A stretch of 64,000 bases of DNA, taken from NCBI RefSeq assembly GCF_003096655.1, contig NZ_QEKQ01000002.1, forward strand, positions 310,001-374,000, written 5' to 3'. A program made the position numbers and the translations under genes. The notes under the pieces are model-generated. The model was given only the letters and a program-made list of their open reading frames with translations, had not been told where the DNA came from and made no database searches. The DNA is from Tamilnaduibacter salinus (GTDB lineage Bacteria > Pseudomonadota > Gammaproteobacteria > Pseudomonadales > Oleiphilaceae). Every line of letters starts with the position of its first letter. Within the stretch, counting starts at the first letter, position 1. Below, piece by piece: positions 45,716-54,254 of this stretch.

Positions 45716-47541
45716 TCGGCCTCCCCGCTGTTCTGTTGGTGATTGCGGATCGCCAGGTCCTCATAGATCCGGGCGATCTGCTGTTCGGACGCGTCCAGCG
45801 TCTCGGCCATGCGCACCGTCTGGTCGCCAAGAAACGCGATCAGGTCCGAATCCAGCGCCGACTCGGCGCGCTCGACAAGCTCATCGGCTTGTCCGAGCAG
45901 ATGGTCCACCCGAGCGGCTGCCTCATTCACCCGCTTCAGCAACGCCTCGAACCGGGCGGGAGCGCGATCAAGACGTCGTGTGAACGCAGCCTCACTGTCC
46001 CGGGCCGCCGCGAGCGATTGCTCAACACTGGAAAGCGCTTTTTCAAGCGCCCGGCTGGACAGTTCAAATTGCTCCTGTGCCCGCCACTCAAGAACGCCCT
46101 CAAGCCGTCTGATACGCCGGGTCGCCTGCTCGGGGAGATCCCCGGCCGATTTCATGCGCTCCACGGTTGCCAGCTTCCGCGCCAGCGCCCCACTGACCAC
46201 CACCCGACTGCGTCCATTGGCAACGGCGTCCTCGAGTGTCTGACGGGCCTCTTGAACACGCCGACTGAGCGTTTCAATCCGTTTTCGGATCCGCGTCATG
46301 CGATCCGATCCCTGCCTCTGAAGGACCTGCTCCAGACGGTCCTCCAACATGGTTCTGAACGTCTGAAGTGTCTCCTTCCGCCTCTCCAGGGACTGCCGGA
46401 TGCGTCGCCCTTCCCGCACCCGACGCACGCGCTGCTGATGCTCACCGGACTCCAGGTAGCGCAGCAGGTAGGCAAGCCTGGGGCGCGCCAGCCCCTTGGT
46501 ATCCTCCAGAAACCACTCAACGTCCTCGCCTCCGACCGTACCGACGAGGGCGTTGTAGGCGCCATCCGAGCGCACTTCACCAATCAGTTCCTCCAGCGTG
46601 ACCTGCTCGCCGCGAAACGCCGAGATGGCCTTGAGGTAGGCCTCACCCGCCTGCCCCGGGTAACCGCTGGCGTCATACGCCCGACCCATCCCCAGCATGG
46701 CTTCGGCAGCGCCCGGGAAGGCCAATGGGAACTTCCTCGCCCGGTGCCATGACTGCATGGCGGCGCGTTGATTGTCCCGGCGCGCGTGAGTCAGTCCATG
46801 GAGCCACAGAGCCTGTGGGCTGCGGTAGTCCCGGAGCGATACCTGTTCGAGAAACCCCGCTGCCTTTTCCGGCTGATCCGACCGCAGTGCCATCAATCCT
46901 GCGGTCATCAGGGTGCGCTGGCGCAGGTCGGCCGCTCCCGACGTTCCCTCGGCACCATTCAGCATCGACAGGGCGACGCGGAGCGCGATAAGACTTCTCG
47001 ACGGCGCTCGGTCAACCCGTCCATAGGCAATCCCGAGGTTGAGGTATCCCAGAGCCGCCCAATAGCCGTCGGGCATCCTGGCCAGACGGCGGCCCGCCCG
47101 ATCAAAGGCTTCATCGGCCATATCCCGGATCGCCAGCCGATAAGTCGCTTCCTCAGCGGAAACACCAGTGCCTTTGGCCAGTGTTTCAAGAACGGATGTC
47201 TGCTCCACGGCGGGCATGCCGCCCAGGGAATCGACGAGCGCCTGCCGCCCGGTCTCTGGCAACGCGCGGTGGCGCAGCCTGTTCATGAGGGTGTGTCGGG
47301 CTTCCGCTTGCCGCCCGATGGCCGCCTGAGCGCGGGCAACAATCGTCTCGCCTTCGGGCGTCGAAGAAGCCCAGCGCAAGGCGCGCGCCGGTTCGCCTGT
47401 GTCCAGCCACCAGAGCGCGAGCGGATCACGCAGCGCCTCGGGGACACTGGCCACTGCTTTGCCGGCCAGCGGCAACCACAACACCAGACAGAGCCCGAGC
47501 CAGCTTCCAACGTGCCGAGCGACCATGGTGTCTACTGCCAC
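45712..47541 (-). CDS. periplasmic helical-repeat and coiled-coil protein
   Basis: 609 residues, exported (GSWLGLCLVLWLPLAGKAVA signal peptide; M6 is an alternative start). The first 360 residues are TPR-like (DQPEKAAGFLEQVSLRDYRS, SGYPGQAGEAYLKAISAFRG). Residues about 365-600 form a long charged coiled coil (RRVREGRRIRQSLERRKETL, RFEALLKRVNEAAARVDHLL), long enough to span part of the periplasm. Overlaps of 10 and 4 bases tie it to its neighbours. It has no named family that I recognise; within the operon it could be a rod between motor and outer membrane. Confidence 0.8.
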   Translation of the reverse strand: MAVDTMVARHVGSWLGLCLVLWLPLAGKAVASVPEALRDPLALWWLDTGEPARALRWASSTPEGETIVARAQAAIGRQAEARHTLMNRLRHRALPETGRQALVDSLGGMPAVEQTSVLETLAKGTGVSAEEATYRLAIRDMADEAFDRAGRRLARMPDGYWAALGYLNLGIAYGRVDRAPSRSLIALRVALSMLNGAEGTSGAADLRQRTLMTAGLMALRSDQPEKAAGFLEQVSLRDYRSPQALWLHGLTHARRDNQRAAMQSWHRARKFPLAFPGAAEAMLGMGRAYDASGYPGQAGEAYLKAISAFRGEQVTLEELIGEVRSDGAYNALVGTVGGEDVEWFLEDTKGLARPRLAYLLRYLESGEHQQRVRRVREGRRIRQSLERRKETLQTFRTMLEDRLEQVLQRQGSDRMTRIRKRIETLSRRVQEARQTLEDAVANGRSRVVVSGALARKLATVERMKSAGDLPEQATRRIRRLEGVLEWRAQEQFELSSRALEKALSSVEQSLAAARDSEAAFTRRLDRAPARFEALLKRVNEAAARVDHLLGQADELVERAESALDSDLIAFLGDQTVRMAETLDASEQQIARIYEDLAIRNHQQNSGEAE

Positions 47542-48038
47542 TCCTGCAGCTCAAATGTCGGCTCGCGGCCGGGCTGATCCGCATCCACTACCAGCTGGTA
47601 CTGAGCCTGGTCACTCCCTTTGCTGATCCGGAATTCGGATTTCTTCCGGAAGTAGTGGCTGTCGTCGCCCTGTCCGTTCAGTACCGCGCTGAGCGTGTGC
47701 TCGCCCGCTGGCAAATTGCCCAGGTAAAGGCGCTGCACGCCACCGCGTGCCAGGGCCTGACGTTCACGCTCCGTATAGAGATGGGAAACTGCTTGGCGAC
47801 CGTCGATCTGTAGCTCGACCGAATCAAGACTGAAGCCTTCGCCGGCATCCACCGACAGATAAACGGCAACCTGGGTGTTGGCCGGATGGAGAATATCTTC
47901 TTCCAGCTCGAACAGTGTCTGGTTGAGGGCGGCCACATCGCCTTTGAGGTCCGCAATTTGCTGATCCAGTGACTCCGCACGCAGTGATGAGGTCAGGACC
48001 AGGAGCGACAGTGCAGCGACGAAAAGAGGCAGGCGCAT
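47532..48038 (-). CDS. exported coiled-coil/beta protein, first gene of the ExbBD operon
   Basis: 168 residues with a signal peptide (LFVAALSLLVLTSSLRAESL), a short coiled coil (DQQIADLKGDVAALNQTLFE, residues about 25-50) and an immunoglobulin-like beta domain carrying VELQIDGRQAVSHLYTERE and LPAGEHTLSAVLNGQG, a pattern like PEGA-type surface domains. It is the first gene of the nine-gene unit; the 219-base gap upstream carries two inverted repeats. No named family is recognised with certainty. Confidence 0.78.
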   Translation of the reverse strand: MRLPLFVAALSLLVLTSSLRAESLDQQIADLKGDVAALNQTLFELEEDILHPANTQVAVYLSVDAGEGFSLDSVELQIDGRQAVSHLYTERERQALARGGVQRLYLGNLPAGEHTLSAVLNGQGDDSHYFRKKSEFRISKGSDQAQYQLVVDADQPGREPTFELQEWQ

Positions 48039-48117
48039 GGATGGCGTTTCTCCTTCTGCCGGGCCAGCGCCGCGGTGCGGTAAAGGGCAACCGCAAGCAC
48101 GACGATGGGCGGCAACA

Positions 48118-48150
48118 CGGTGTTACAGGATGCAAGCAAGCGTAACACCG
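48118..48150. promoter_or_regulatory. inverted repeat upstream of the ExbBD-TPR operon, candidate operator
   Basis: CGGTGTTAC (48118-48126) and GTAACACCG (48142-48150) form a perfect 9-base inverted repeat with a 15-base spacer, 80 to 112 bases upstream of the first gene of the operon. The arms are 24 bases apart centre to centre, about two helical turns, suiting a dimeric regulator. A stem-loop in a leader RNA is the alternative. Confidence 0.4.
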
Positions 48151-48184
48151 CGCTTTTCCCAGAAACGCTATCCATTTCACCAAA

Positions 48185-48229
48185 CGCGGATTCCGTCACC
48201 GGGATTGTGAAAATGTGACGAAATCCGCG
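48185..48229 (-). terminator. long hairpin after the CoxE-like gene
   Basis: On the minus strand CGCGGATTTCGTCAC pairs with GTGACGGAATCCGCG (15 bases, one mismatch) around a 15-base loop, followed by TTTGG. It starts 29 bases after the stop of the CoxE-like gene. The T run is short, so it could be an inefficient terminator or a transcript-stabilising structure separating the MoxR/VWA genes from the ExbBD operon. Confidence 0.5.
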
Positions 48230-48257
48230 CCGGTGCGGTCCGTTGACCGGGTTTCTT

Positions 48258-49436
48258 CTACTTGCTGAGGTACTTCATGGCCGACTCAAGCCCCTCGATG
48301 GTCAGAGGGTACATCTCCTCCTCGGCGAGCTGACGGATCATGCCCATGGAGCCACCATGACTCCAATACGCCTCGGGAAGCGGGTTGAGCCAGACCACTT
48401 TGTTGAAGTGATCCTTCAGCCGCTGGAACCAGGTCGCACCGGCTTCCTTGTTCCAGTGCTCTATGGCACCGCCCGGATGGGACACCTCGTAGGGTGCCAT
48501 ACTGGCATCCCCGACGAAGATGACTTTGTAATCCGGGGTGTACTTGTGAAGGATATCCCAGGTGCTGGTGGTCTCGTTCCAGCGCCGGAGATTGTCTTTC
48601 CACACGCTTTCATAGATGAAGTTGTGGAAGTAGAAATACTCCATGTGCTTGAACTCGAGCTTGGCGGCAGAGAAAAGCTCTTCGCAGACCTGGATGTGCG
48701 GGTCCATGGAGCCGCCGACATCGAAAAAGAGCAGCACTTTCACTGCGTTGTGGCGCTCTGGCACCATCTTCAGATCGAGATAGCCGGCATTTCGAGCCGT
48801 CGAGCGGATGGTGTCGTCCATGTCCAGCTTTTCCGCCGCGCCCTCGCGGGCAAACTGGCGCAGCCGACGCATGGCCACCTTGATGTTACGGATACCGAGG
48901 GTGACGCTGTCGTCCAGGTCCCGGAACGTCCGCTTCTCCCAGACCTTGATCGCCCGGCCGTGGCGGCCGCCGTCCTGACCGATCCGGTAGCCCTCGGGGT
49001 TGTACCCATAGGCACCAAACGGAGACGTGCCTCCGGTGCCGATCCACTTGTTTCCACCTTCGTGACGCTCGTTCTGCTCTTCCATGCGCTTTTTGAAGGT
49101 TTCAATCAGTTCTTCAAGCCCGCCGAGGGATTCGATCTGGGCTTTTTCTTCCTCGGAGAGCTGTTTTTCGAATTCCTTGCGCAGCCAATCATCCGGAATG
49201 AGCTGGTCCAGCAGTTCATCCAGGTCTTCAATGCCCTTGAAGTAGCTGCTGAAGGCCATGTCGAACTTGTCATAGTGGCGCTCGTCCTTGACCAGGCACA
49301 GACGCGCCAGGTAGTAGAACGCTTCCATGTCCGCGAAGACCAGCTGTTGCCGCAGGGCATCAACCAGATCGAGGTATTCGCGAAGGCTGGCCGGAACCCG
49401 TGCCCGGCGCACCTCCATGAAAAAATCAATCAGCAT
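48258..49436 (-). CDS. CoxE-like VWA domain protein
   Basis: 392 residues from ATG 49436, chosen for the GGAGG 6 bases upstream; the frame also has an ATG at 49463. A helical N-terminal region (LIDFFMEVRRARVPASLREY) precedes a C-terminal VWA domain starting near residue 220 (VLLFFDVGGSMDPHIQVCEE). The metal-site DxSxS motif appears as DVGGS, with the first Ser replaced by Gly. The tail includes VIFVGDASMAPYEVSHPGG. It is cytoplasmic, with no signal peptide. It overlaps no gene but lies 23 bases after a MoxR ATPase, the usual partner of CoxE/ViaA-type proteins in metal insertion or chaperone work. Confidence 0.88.
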   Translation of the reverse strand: MLIDFFMEVRRARVPASLREYLDLVDALRQQLVFADMEAFYYLARLCLVKDERHYDKFDMAFSSYFKGIEDLDELLDQLIPDDWLRKEFEKQLSEEEKAQIESLGGLEELIETFKKRMEEQNERHEGGNKWIGTGGTSPFGAYGYNPEGYRIGQDGGRHGRAIKVWEKRTFRDLDDSVTLGIRNIKVAMRRLRQFAREGAAEKLDMDDTIRSTARNAGYLDLKMVPERHNAVKVLLFFDVGGSMDPHIQVCEELFSAAKLEFKHMEYFYFHNFIYESVWKDNLRRWNETTSTWDILHKYTPDYKVIFVGDASMAPYEVSHPGGAIEHWNKEAGATWFQRLKDHFNKVVWLNPLPEAYWSHGGSMGMIRQLAEEEMYPLTIEGLESAMKYLSK

Positions 49437-49459
49437 GGGTCCTCCTGCCAGAGGCCGTG

Positions 49460-50302
49460 TCACGCACGGCGACGGGCCATGAACGCCAGTTTCTGAAGCA
49501 GATGCACGTCCTGTTCGTTCTTGACCAGAGCCCCGTAAAGCGGCGGCAGTGCCGAGCTGGTATCACCCTCCTGCAGGGCCTTGGCGGACAGTTCATCGGC
49601 CATCAGCAACTTGAGCCAGTCAATCAGCTCGGAGGTGGAGGGCTTCTTCTTGAGACCCGGAATCTTGCGAACGTCAAAGAAAATCTCCAGCGCATTGCGC
49701 ACCAGCTCCTGCTGAACGCCCGGGAAATGCACATCAACGATTTCCTTCATCGTCTCATGCTCCGGGAAGGCAATGTAGTGGAAGAAACAACGGCGCAGGA
49801 ACGCGTCGGGCAGTTCTTTCTCGTTGTTACTGGTGATGACAACGATCGGCCGTTGCTTTGCCTTCACTTCCTGCTGGGTTTCATACACATAGAACGACAT
49901 GCGGTCGAGTTCCTGCAACAGATCGTTCGGGAACTCGATGTCCGCCTTGTCGATCTCATCGATCAGCAGCACCACCTGCTCGTCGGCCTCAAACGCCTCC
50001 CAGAGTTTGCCTTTCACGATGTAGTTACCAATATCGTGAACCCGGTCGTCACCCAGCTGCGAGTCCCGCAGACGCGACACCGCGTCGTATTCGTAAAGCC
50101 CCTGCTGCGCCTTTGTGGTGGACTTGATGTGCCAGGTGATCAGGCGGGTGCCAAGGCCCTGAGCGATTTCTTCGGCCAGCATGGTCTTGCCGGTACCCGG
50201 CTCGCCTTTGATCAGGAGCGGGCGTTGAATGCCGATCGCCGCATTCACGGCCATCTGCAGGTCGTCGGTGGCAACGTACTTCTCGGTGCCGGTGAATTTC
50301 AT
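49460..50302 (-). CDS. MoxR family AAA+ ATPase
   Basis: 280 residues with Walker A GEPGTGKTMLAEEIAQGLG near residue 35, Walker B VLLIDEIDKADIEFPNDLLQ near 103, and sensor 1 IVVITSNNEKELPDAFLRRC. MoxR ATPases act as chaperones with a VWA partner; here the CoxE-like gene is directly downstream. The gap upstream (50303-50391) contains the hairpin GTCCGC-GATCAGA-GCGGAC with no T run. Confidence 0.93.
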   Translation of the reverse strand: MKFTGTEKYVATDDLQMAVNAAIGIQRPLLIKGEPGTGKTMLAEEIAQGLGTRLITWHIKSTTKAQQGLYEYDAVSRLRDSQLGDDRVHDIGNYIVKGKLWEAFEADEQVVLLIDEIDKADIEFPNDLLQELDRMSFYVYETQQEVKAKQRPIVVITSNNEKELPDAFLRRCFFHYIAFPEHETMKEIVDVHFPGVQQELVRNALEIFFDVRKIPGLKKKPSTSELIDWLKLLMADELSAKALQEGDTSSALPPLYGALVKNEQDVHLLQKLAFMARRRA

Positions 50303-50391
50303 CGTTATCAGTCCTGTGTTGCTGTCGTGAATTCTTCTGGAACGGCGATGTCCCGTGGTATCCCGACGTCCGCTCTGATCGCGGACGCCTG

Positions 50392-53094
50392 TCAGTTATT
50401 ACGGGAAGGCGGTGGCTCCTCTCCGTCATTCGATTCATCCCACGTCTTGGATTGCCCGGGCTGGGTCTCGTCTGAGGCAGATTTTGACTCGTCATCATCC
50501 AGATCTGGCAGATCATCAATATCCGACAGGTCGAAGTCCTCCAGACCGAACTCCTCGACGTTGCCCTCTTCGTCCGTGTCCAGGAGGGTATCGTCTTCCT
50601 CATTGTCCCTCAGCATACGGTCCAGTTCGTCAACGTCCCCGGCCGTCACGTCCGCTTCAGCAGTCGGCGCATCCGCCTGCCGCTCCGGGTCGGCTGCCGG
50701 TTGCTCGCTCTCCCCGACCGTTTCGCTGGCGACCGGCGGCTCCGGCTCGTCAGACTCAGCCACCCCGGCCTGCTCTGCTGGCTCATCGGCCGCCGGCGCG
50801 TCGGTGCTGTCGTCAAACTCGCCTGAGTCTTCAACTTCCTCGGACACCGTTGGCGGTTCCTCCGCAGACGCCTCCTCTTCAGACGCCTCTTCTGGCACCC
50901 CGTCAGTGCCGGAATCAGGCTCGTCAGCCGGTGTCTCGCCAGCGCCCGCTTCCGGTTCCGTGGCCTCGCTGGCGGGCTCCGGTTCGTCAGCCTCTGGTGG
51001 CTGCTCGGGCTCCGGCTCCGGCTCCGGTTCGGGATCCGGCTCTTCGCTCAGCGATTCGTCTTCTTCCGTCTCCGGAGTGTCACTGATAACCGGCGGCTCC
51101 TCGTCATTCGTCGAGCCATCCTCATCTGAGTGCTTTCGCCGACGCGCCACCATGACAGCACCGCCGACAACGATAAGCGCCCCTGCAACGCCCGCCGCGA
51201 CCCAACCCCAGAAGGGCATCAATGGGTCATCCTCCGACGGCGTCGACGTCTCGTTCTCCGGCTCATCAGATGGTTCCGGCGACTCAGAGGCGTCTGCCTC
51301 CGTGGCCGCCGACTCCACCGGGTCGGACGCGTTGTCCGTCGACGGATCGGACGCAGGCGCCGGTTCCGATTCAGCTTTTTCGGGACTGCTCTCCGGTTCG
51401 TCGTCCGGTACGGGCGGATCAATCGCTTTCTCAGAGAGATCACCCGGTAATGGCGCCTGTTTGTCATCCTTTGCGGGCTTCGGCGTGGCATACCCGGCGC
51501 CATTGTCGTCCGTGCGCGGGAAGCTGGCCACAAGGGGCGCCGATGTGTAGTCGATTGTCGAGCCCCCGGCTGTTTCGCCCACCACACGGACCGCCACCTG
51601 GTAATCGCCGTCACTCTGACCCGACTCAATGGCTGTTGACCAGCTGCCGGTCGCCTTATCATACGCAATGGTGCGAACGGCCGGCTTTTCGCTCTCAAGG
51701 GCCTTTACCGCGACCTGAACCTCCGTAGCCGCCGTATCGAGATCAGGGTGTTCCGGTGAGACGGACAGCCGGTAACGCGTCTGATCGCCTGAGCCTTTAC
51801 CGGCCATTTCAATCGAAACCGGTGGTCGGAGTGTGATTTTCCGTTCCGCCTTCCGGGAGAACGTTTTGCCGTCAGCCAGAAGCGTCAGCGTGTATGTGCC
51901 GGGCTGACTGAGAGTGGAAAGGGTGTCCGTGTAAACACCGTTCCGGGGGGGCGTTTCCCCGGACAGGTTTTTTTCGCCAGAACGGCCATCCTCCGTTGTC
52001 AGCCGCAGAGACAGGTCGATGACACTCAGGAAATCCGGATCGGTGATCGGCTGCCCCTCCTCGTAGAAGGCGGTTTCCACCACCACATCCTGCCCCTTGT
52101 AAAAGAACGCTGGCAGGTCCGATACCGCCATCTTCAGATCGCTGACGACGGTAACGCGGCTGTCTTCAGACAGATCGCCCTCGATCTGCCAACGACCAGG
52201 CATCGGGTCCTGGATGGTGATCAGGTCGTAGGGGCCTTCAACGGCCCAATTGACCTGATCGGAAGCAACGGCCTGGTCGAGCACCATGCCATCGGGTCGG
52301 CGCATTTTCAGGCCGCTGCTGGTGTCATGAAAGATCAGCGCCGTGAACTCACTCACACCGTCGTCCACCTGAAACTCATTGCCCTCAATCGGCACTTCGG
52401 TCTGGGGTGCGGTCGTATTCAGCGTTTCGGCGAAGAGCCGGTTCAGGGCTTCGGAGTCTTCCGCCACCGTAAAGCTGCCGCCCGTCCGGACGGCCAATTG
52501 CTCCATCAGGGCCCGGTCGCTGTTCTGCGACAGCGCGATGGTATGGATATCAGCGCCCCGTTCGCGAATGCGCGCGACGACATCCTTGAGAATACGTTCC
52601 CGTTCGCTCGCGTTCGCGTCCGGATCATCGGCGATGTCCACCTTGCCGTCGGTCAGCAGGATGAAGTGGGTGTTCTCGAACCGACGGTCACCGTAGAAAT
52701 CGTCGCTGGCCACCTCCAGCGCTTCCCCAATGTTGGTGCGCAGCGCGACGGAATTGATCTGCTCCGAACGCGCAATGGCCTGTTCACGCCACTCTGGCGT
52801 CACCTGACCGGACGGCACGAGCATATTGACGTACTTCCCGAAGGTCCAGACACCGCCCCGGGACCCTTCCGGCAGCATACGTGCGAGCATCCTGACGGCA
52901 GGCTGCCGCAGATTGTTGGGGTCCGTCTCTTTCATGCTCCCCGAGATATCGACCACGGCCCGAACATCAGCGTCCGGCGGCAATGAGGGGGTGCTGCCAT
53001 CAACTTCCTGGGCCACCGCCCGCATTGGGCAGGCCAATAGAGCGACAACCATCAGAACGCAGACGACGCGGTTTTTTTCGTTTTGTTGTGTCAT
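50392..53094 (-). CDS. VWA domain membrane protein with long acidic tail
   Basis: 900 residues from ATG 53094; the frame continues upstream to 53169 into the neighbour and is not used. The signal peptide ends near residue 28 (VCVLMVVALLACPMRAVAQ), and a VWA domain at about 43-230 has the intact metal site VVDISGSM and LLTDGK. Beta-rich Ig-like modules follow (about 260-520), then a Pro/Glu/Ser linker, one TM near 625-648 (FWGWVAAGVAGALIVVGGAV), RRRK, and a cytoplasmic tail of about 245 residues, very rich in Asp, Glu, Pro and Ala. The topology places the VWA in the periplasm. The tail could be an interaction platform for the MoxR ATPase encoded next; this is inference. Confidence 0.85.
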   Translation of the reverse strand: MTQQNEKNRVVCVLMVVALLACPMRAVAQEVDGSTPSLPPDADVRAVVDISGSMKETDPNNLRQPAVRMLARMLPEGSRGGVWTFGKYVNMLVPSGQVTPEWREQAIARSEQINSVALRTNIGEALEVASDDFYGDRRFENTHFILLTDGKVDIADDPDANASERERILKDVVARIRERGADIHTIALSQNSDRALMEQLAVRTGGSFTVAEDSEALNRLFAETLNTTAPQTEVPIEGNEFQVDDGVSEFTALIFHDTSSGLKMRRPDGMVLDQAVASDQVNWAVEGPYDLITIQDPMPGRWQIEGDLSEDSRVTVVSDLKMAVSDLPAFFYKGQDVVVETAFYEEGQPITDPDFLSVIDLSLRLTTEDGRSGEKNLSGETPPRNGVYTDTLSTLSQPGTYTLTLLADGKTFSRKAERKITLRPPVSIEMAGKGSGDQTRYRLSVSPEHPDLDTAATEVQVAVKALESEKPAVRTIAYDKATGSWSTAIESGQSDGDYQVAVRVVGETAGGSTIDYTSAPLVASFPRTDDNGAGYATPKPAKDDKQAPLPGDLSEKAIDPPVPDDEPESSPEKAESEPAPASDPSTDNASDPVESAATEADASESPEPSDEPENETSTPSEDDPLMPFWGWVAAGVAGALIVVGGAVMVARRRKHSDEDGSTNDEEPPVISDTPETEEDESLSEEPDPEPEPEPEPEQPPEADEPEPASEATEPEAGAGETPADEPDSGTDGVPEEASEEEASAEEPPTVSEEVEDSGEFDDSTDAPAADEPAEQAGVAESDEPEPPVASETVGESEQPAADPERQADAPTAEADVTAGDVDELDRMLRDNEEDDTLLDTDEEGNVEEFGLEDFDLSDIDDLPDLDDDESKSASDETQPGQSKTWDESNDGEEPPPSRNN

Positions 53095-53134
53095 GTGATC
53101 TCGACTACCCGGGTGACAGCAAATGGAAAAACGG

Positions 53135-53515
53135 TTAGGAACTCTGACGGGAGAAGATGGCCCGGTCACCCCTGGTTGGATGGCGCCAACGGTACCAGAC
53201 CAGATCCAGCAGCCAGACGATGAACATGCTCCCGCCTGCCAGAGTCAGGTTAGAGAACGCCCGAGCGGCTTCCTCAGCGTGCCCCTGAATCACCTCGTAG
53301 CCACCATGCAACCAGGCCGGTATCCACCAGTTCGCCGCCTCAGTCGAGGCGACCGGCGTCAACAATGCAGCAATCAGGGCCGCTTTCAGCAACGAGCGCA
53401 TCCCATACAGTGGCAGTGACCGGATGGCCCGGCTGAATACCCAGAAAAAAAGTGCAAAGCCGGCGACATACAGGGTCCAGAAAACGCCATATGCCAGTTC
53501 GGATTCCGGTGTCAT
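53135..53515 (-). CDS. small inner-membrane protein of unknown function
   Basis: 126 residues with three hydrophobic segments: about 9-30 (GVFWTLYVAGFALFFWVFS), 40-58 (SLLKAALIAALLTPVAS) and 90-108 (LAGGSMFIVWLLDLVWYRW). No family motif is recognised. It lies 3 bases after ycgN's 3' neighbour boundary and 40 bases before the VWA membrane protein on the same strand, so it probably works with the latter. Confidence 0.75.
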   Translation of the reverse strand: MTPESELAYGVFWTLYVAGFALFFWVFSRAIRSLPLYGMRSLLKAALIAALLTPVASTEAANWWIPAWLHGGYEVIQGHAEEAARAFSNLTLAGGSMFIVWLLDLVWYRWRHPTRGDRAIFSRQSS

Positions 53516-53518
53516 AAC

Positions 53519-53965
53519 CTAGATTACCCAGTGAATGATGTGTTCTTCCCAGTCGTCCTCGGCCACCTGGCTGTTAGGCACCGTGCGCTGGCGCATCGAG
53601 ATCTGTGCCTCGTGGACGCTCGACGGATCGCCCGTTATCAACGGGTGCCAGTCCGGCAGTGGCCGCCCCTCTGAAAGCAACCGATAGGCGCAGGTGGACG
53701 GAAGCCAGTGAAAATCCTGCAGGTTTTCCGGGCTCAGTACAATACAGTCCGGTTCTTTGTGCTGCCGTTCACCGTAGACGGTGCACTGACACGAATCGCC
53801 GTCCATATACTGACAGGCCAGGTCGGTATACCAGACCTCGCCGGTATCCTCATCCTCCAGCTTGGTCAGGCAGCACTTGCCACAGCCATCGCACAACGAC
53901 TCCCACTCCTTCGGTGTCATCTCCGTCAGCCGTTTGCGCTGCCAGAAAGGAATGGTGGCGGCCAT
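53519..53965 (-). CDS. ycgN: YcgN family cysteine cluster protein
   Basis: 148 residues from ATG 53965; a longer frame to 54070 lies over ycgL and is rejected. The family is defined by its cysteines: SLCDGCGKCCLTKLEDE, then LACQYMDGDSCQC and PDCIVL with STCAYRL. They may hold a metal or Fe-S cluster, but the biochemical function is not established. It follows ycgL by 4 bases in the conserved rnd-ycgL-ycgN order. Confidence 0.92.
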   Translation of the reverse strand: MAATIPFWQRKRLTEMTPKEWESLCDGCGKCCLTKLEDEDTGEVWYTDLACQYMDGDSCQCTVYGERQHKEPDCIVLSPENLQDFHWLPSTCAYRLLSEGRPLPDWHPLITGDPSSVHEAQISMRQRTVPNSQVAEDDWEEHIIHWVI

Positions 53966-53969
53966 GGTG

Positions 53970-54254
53970 TCAGTCCCCCAACTGGCGCCCGAACTCCGGA
54001 ACGAAGTTCTCATGCTCTTCCGGCAGCTGCAGGTAGAAGTCCTTGTCCGCGATGGCATCCAGAACGTCACGTCCGGTCACCCGCGCAAGCTGGCGCTCGG
54101 GCTTCAGCAACAGATCCATGGCGTGAACCGGCTGGCCGAAAAGATGCCGGAATTCCCCGGGCAGCTCATCCCAGGCCTGGCCACGCCGGACGAAAACATA
54201 GGTGTCGGCCTTGCGGGTACTTCGGTACACGGAGATAAACTGATAGTCGCTCAT
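53970..54254 (-). CDS. ycgL: YcgL domain protein
   Basis: 94 residues, the usual length for this family, with VYRSTRKADTYVFVRR and FGQPVHAMDLLLKPERQLAR. The family has no settled function. Its start overlaps the end of rnd by four bases (ATGA). In Pseudomonas the same rnd-ycgL order is found. Confidence 0.92.
   Translation of the reverse strand: MSDYQFISVYRSTRKADTYVFVRRGQAWDELPGEFRHLFGQPVHAMDLLLKPERQLARVTGRDVLDAIADKDFYLQLPEEHENFVPEFGRQLGD

Noticed and set aside
49457-51550. A 697-codon plus-strand frame with a very Ser/Gly-rich second half
   Set aside because: It lies opposite moxR and the acidic tail of the VWA protein; the Ser/Gly bias is the complement of Glu/Asp/Pro codons.
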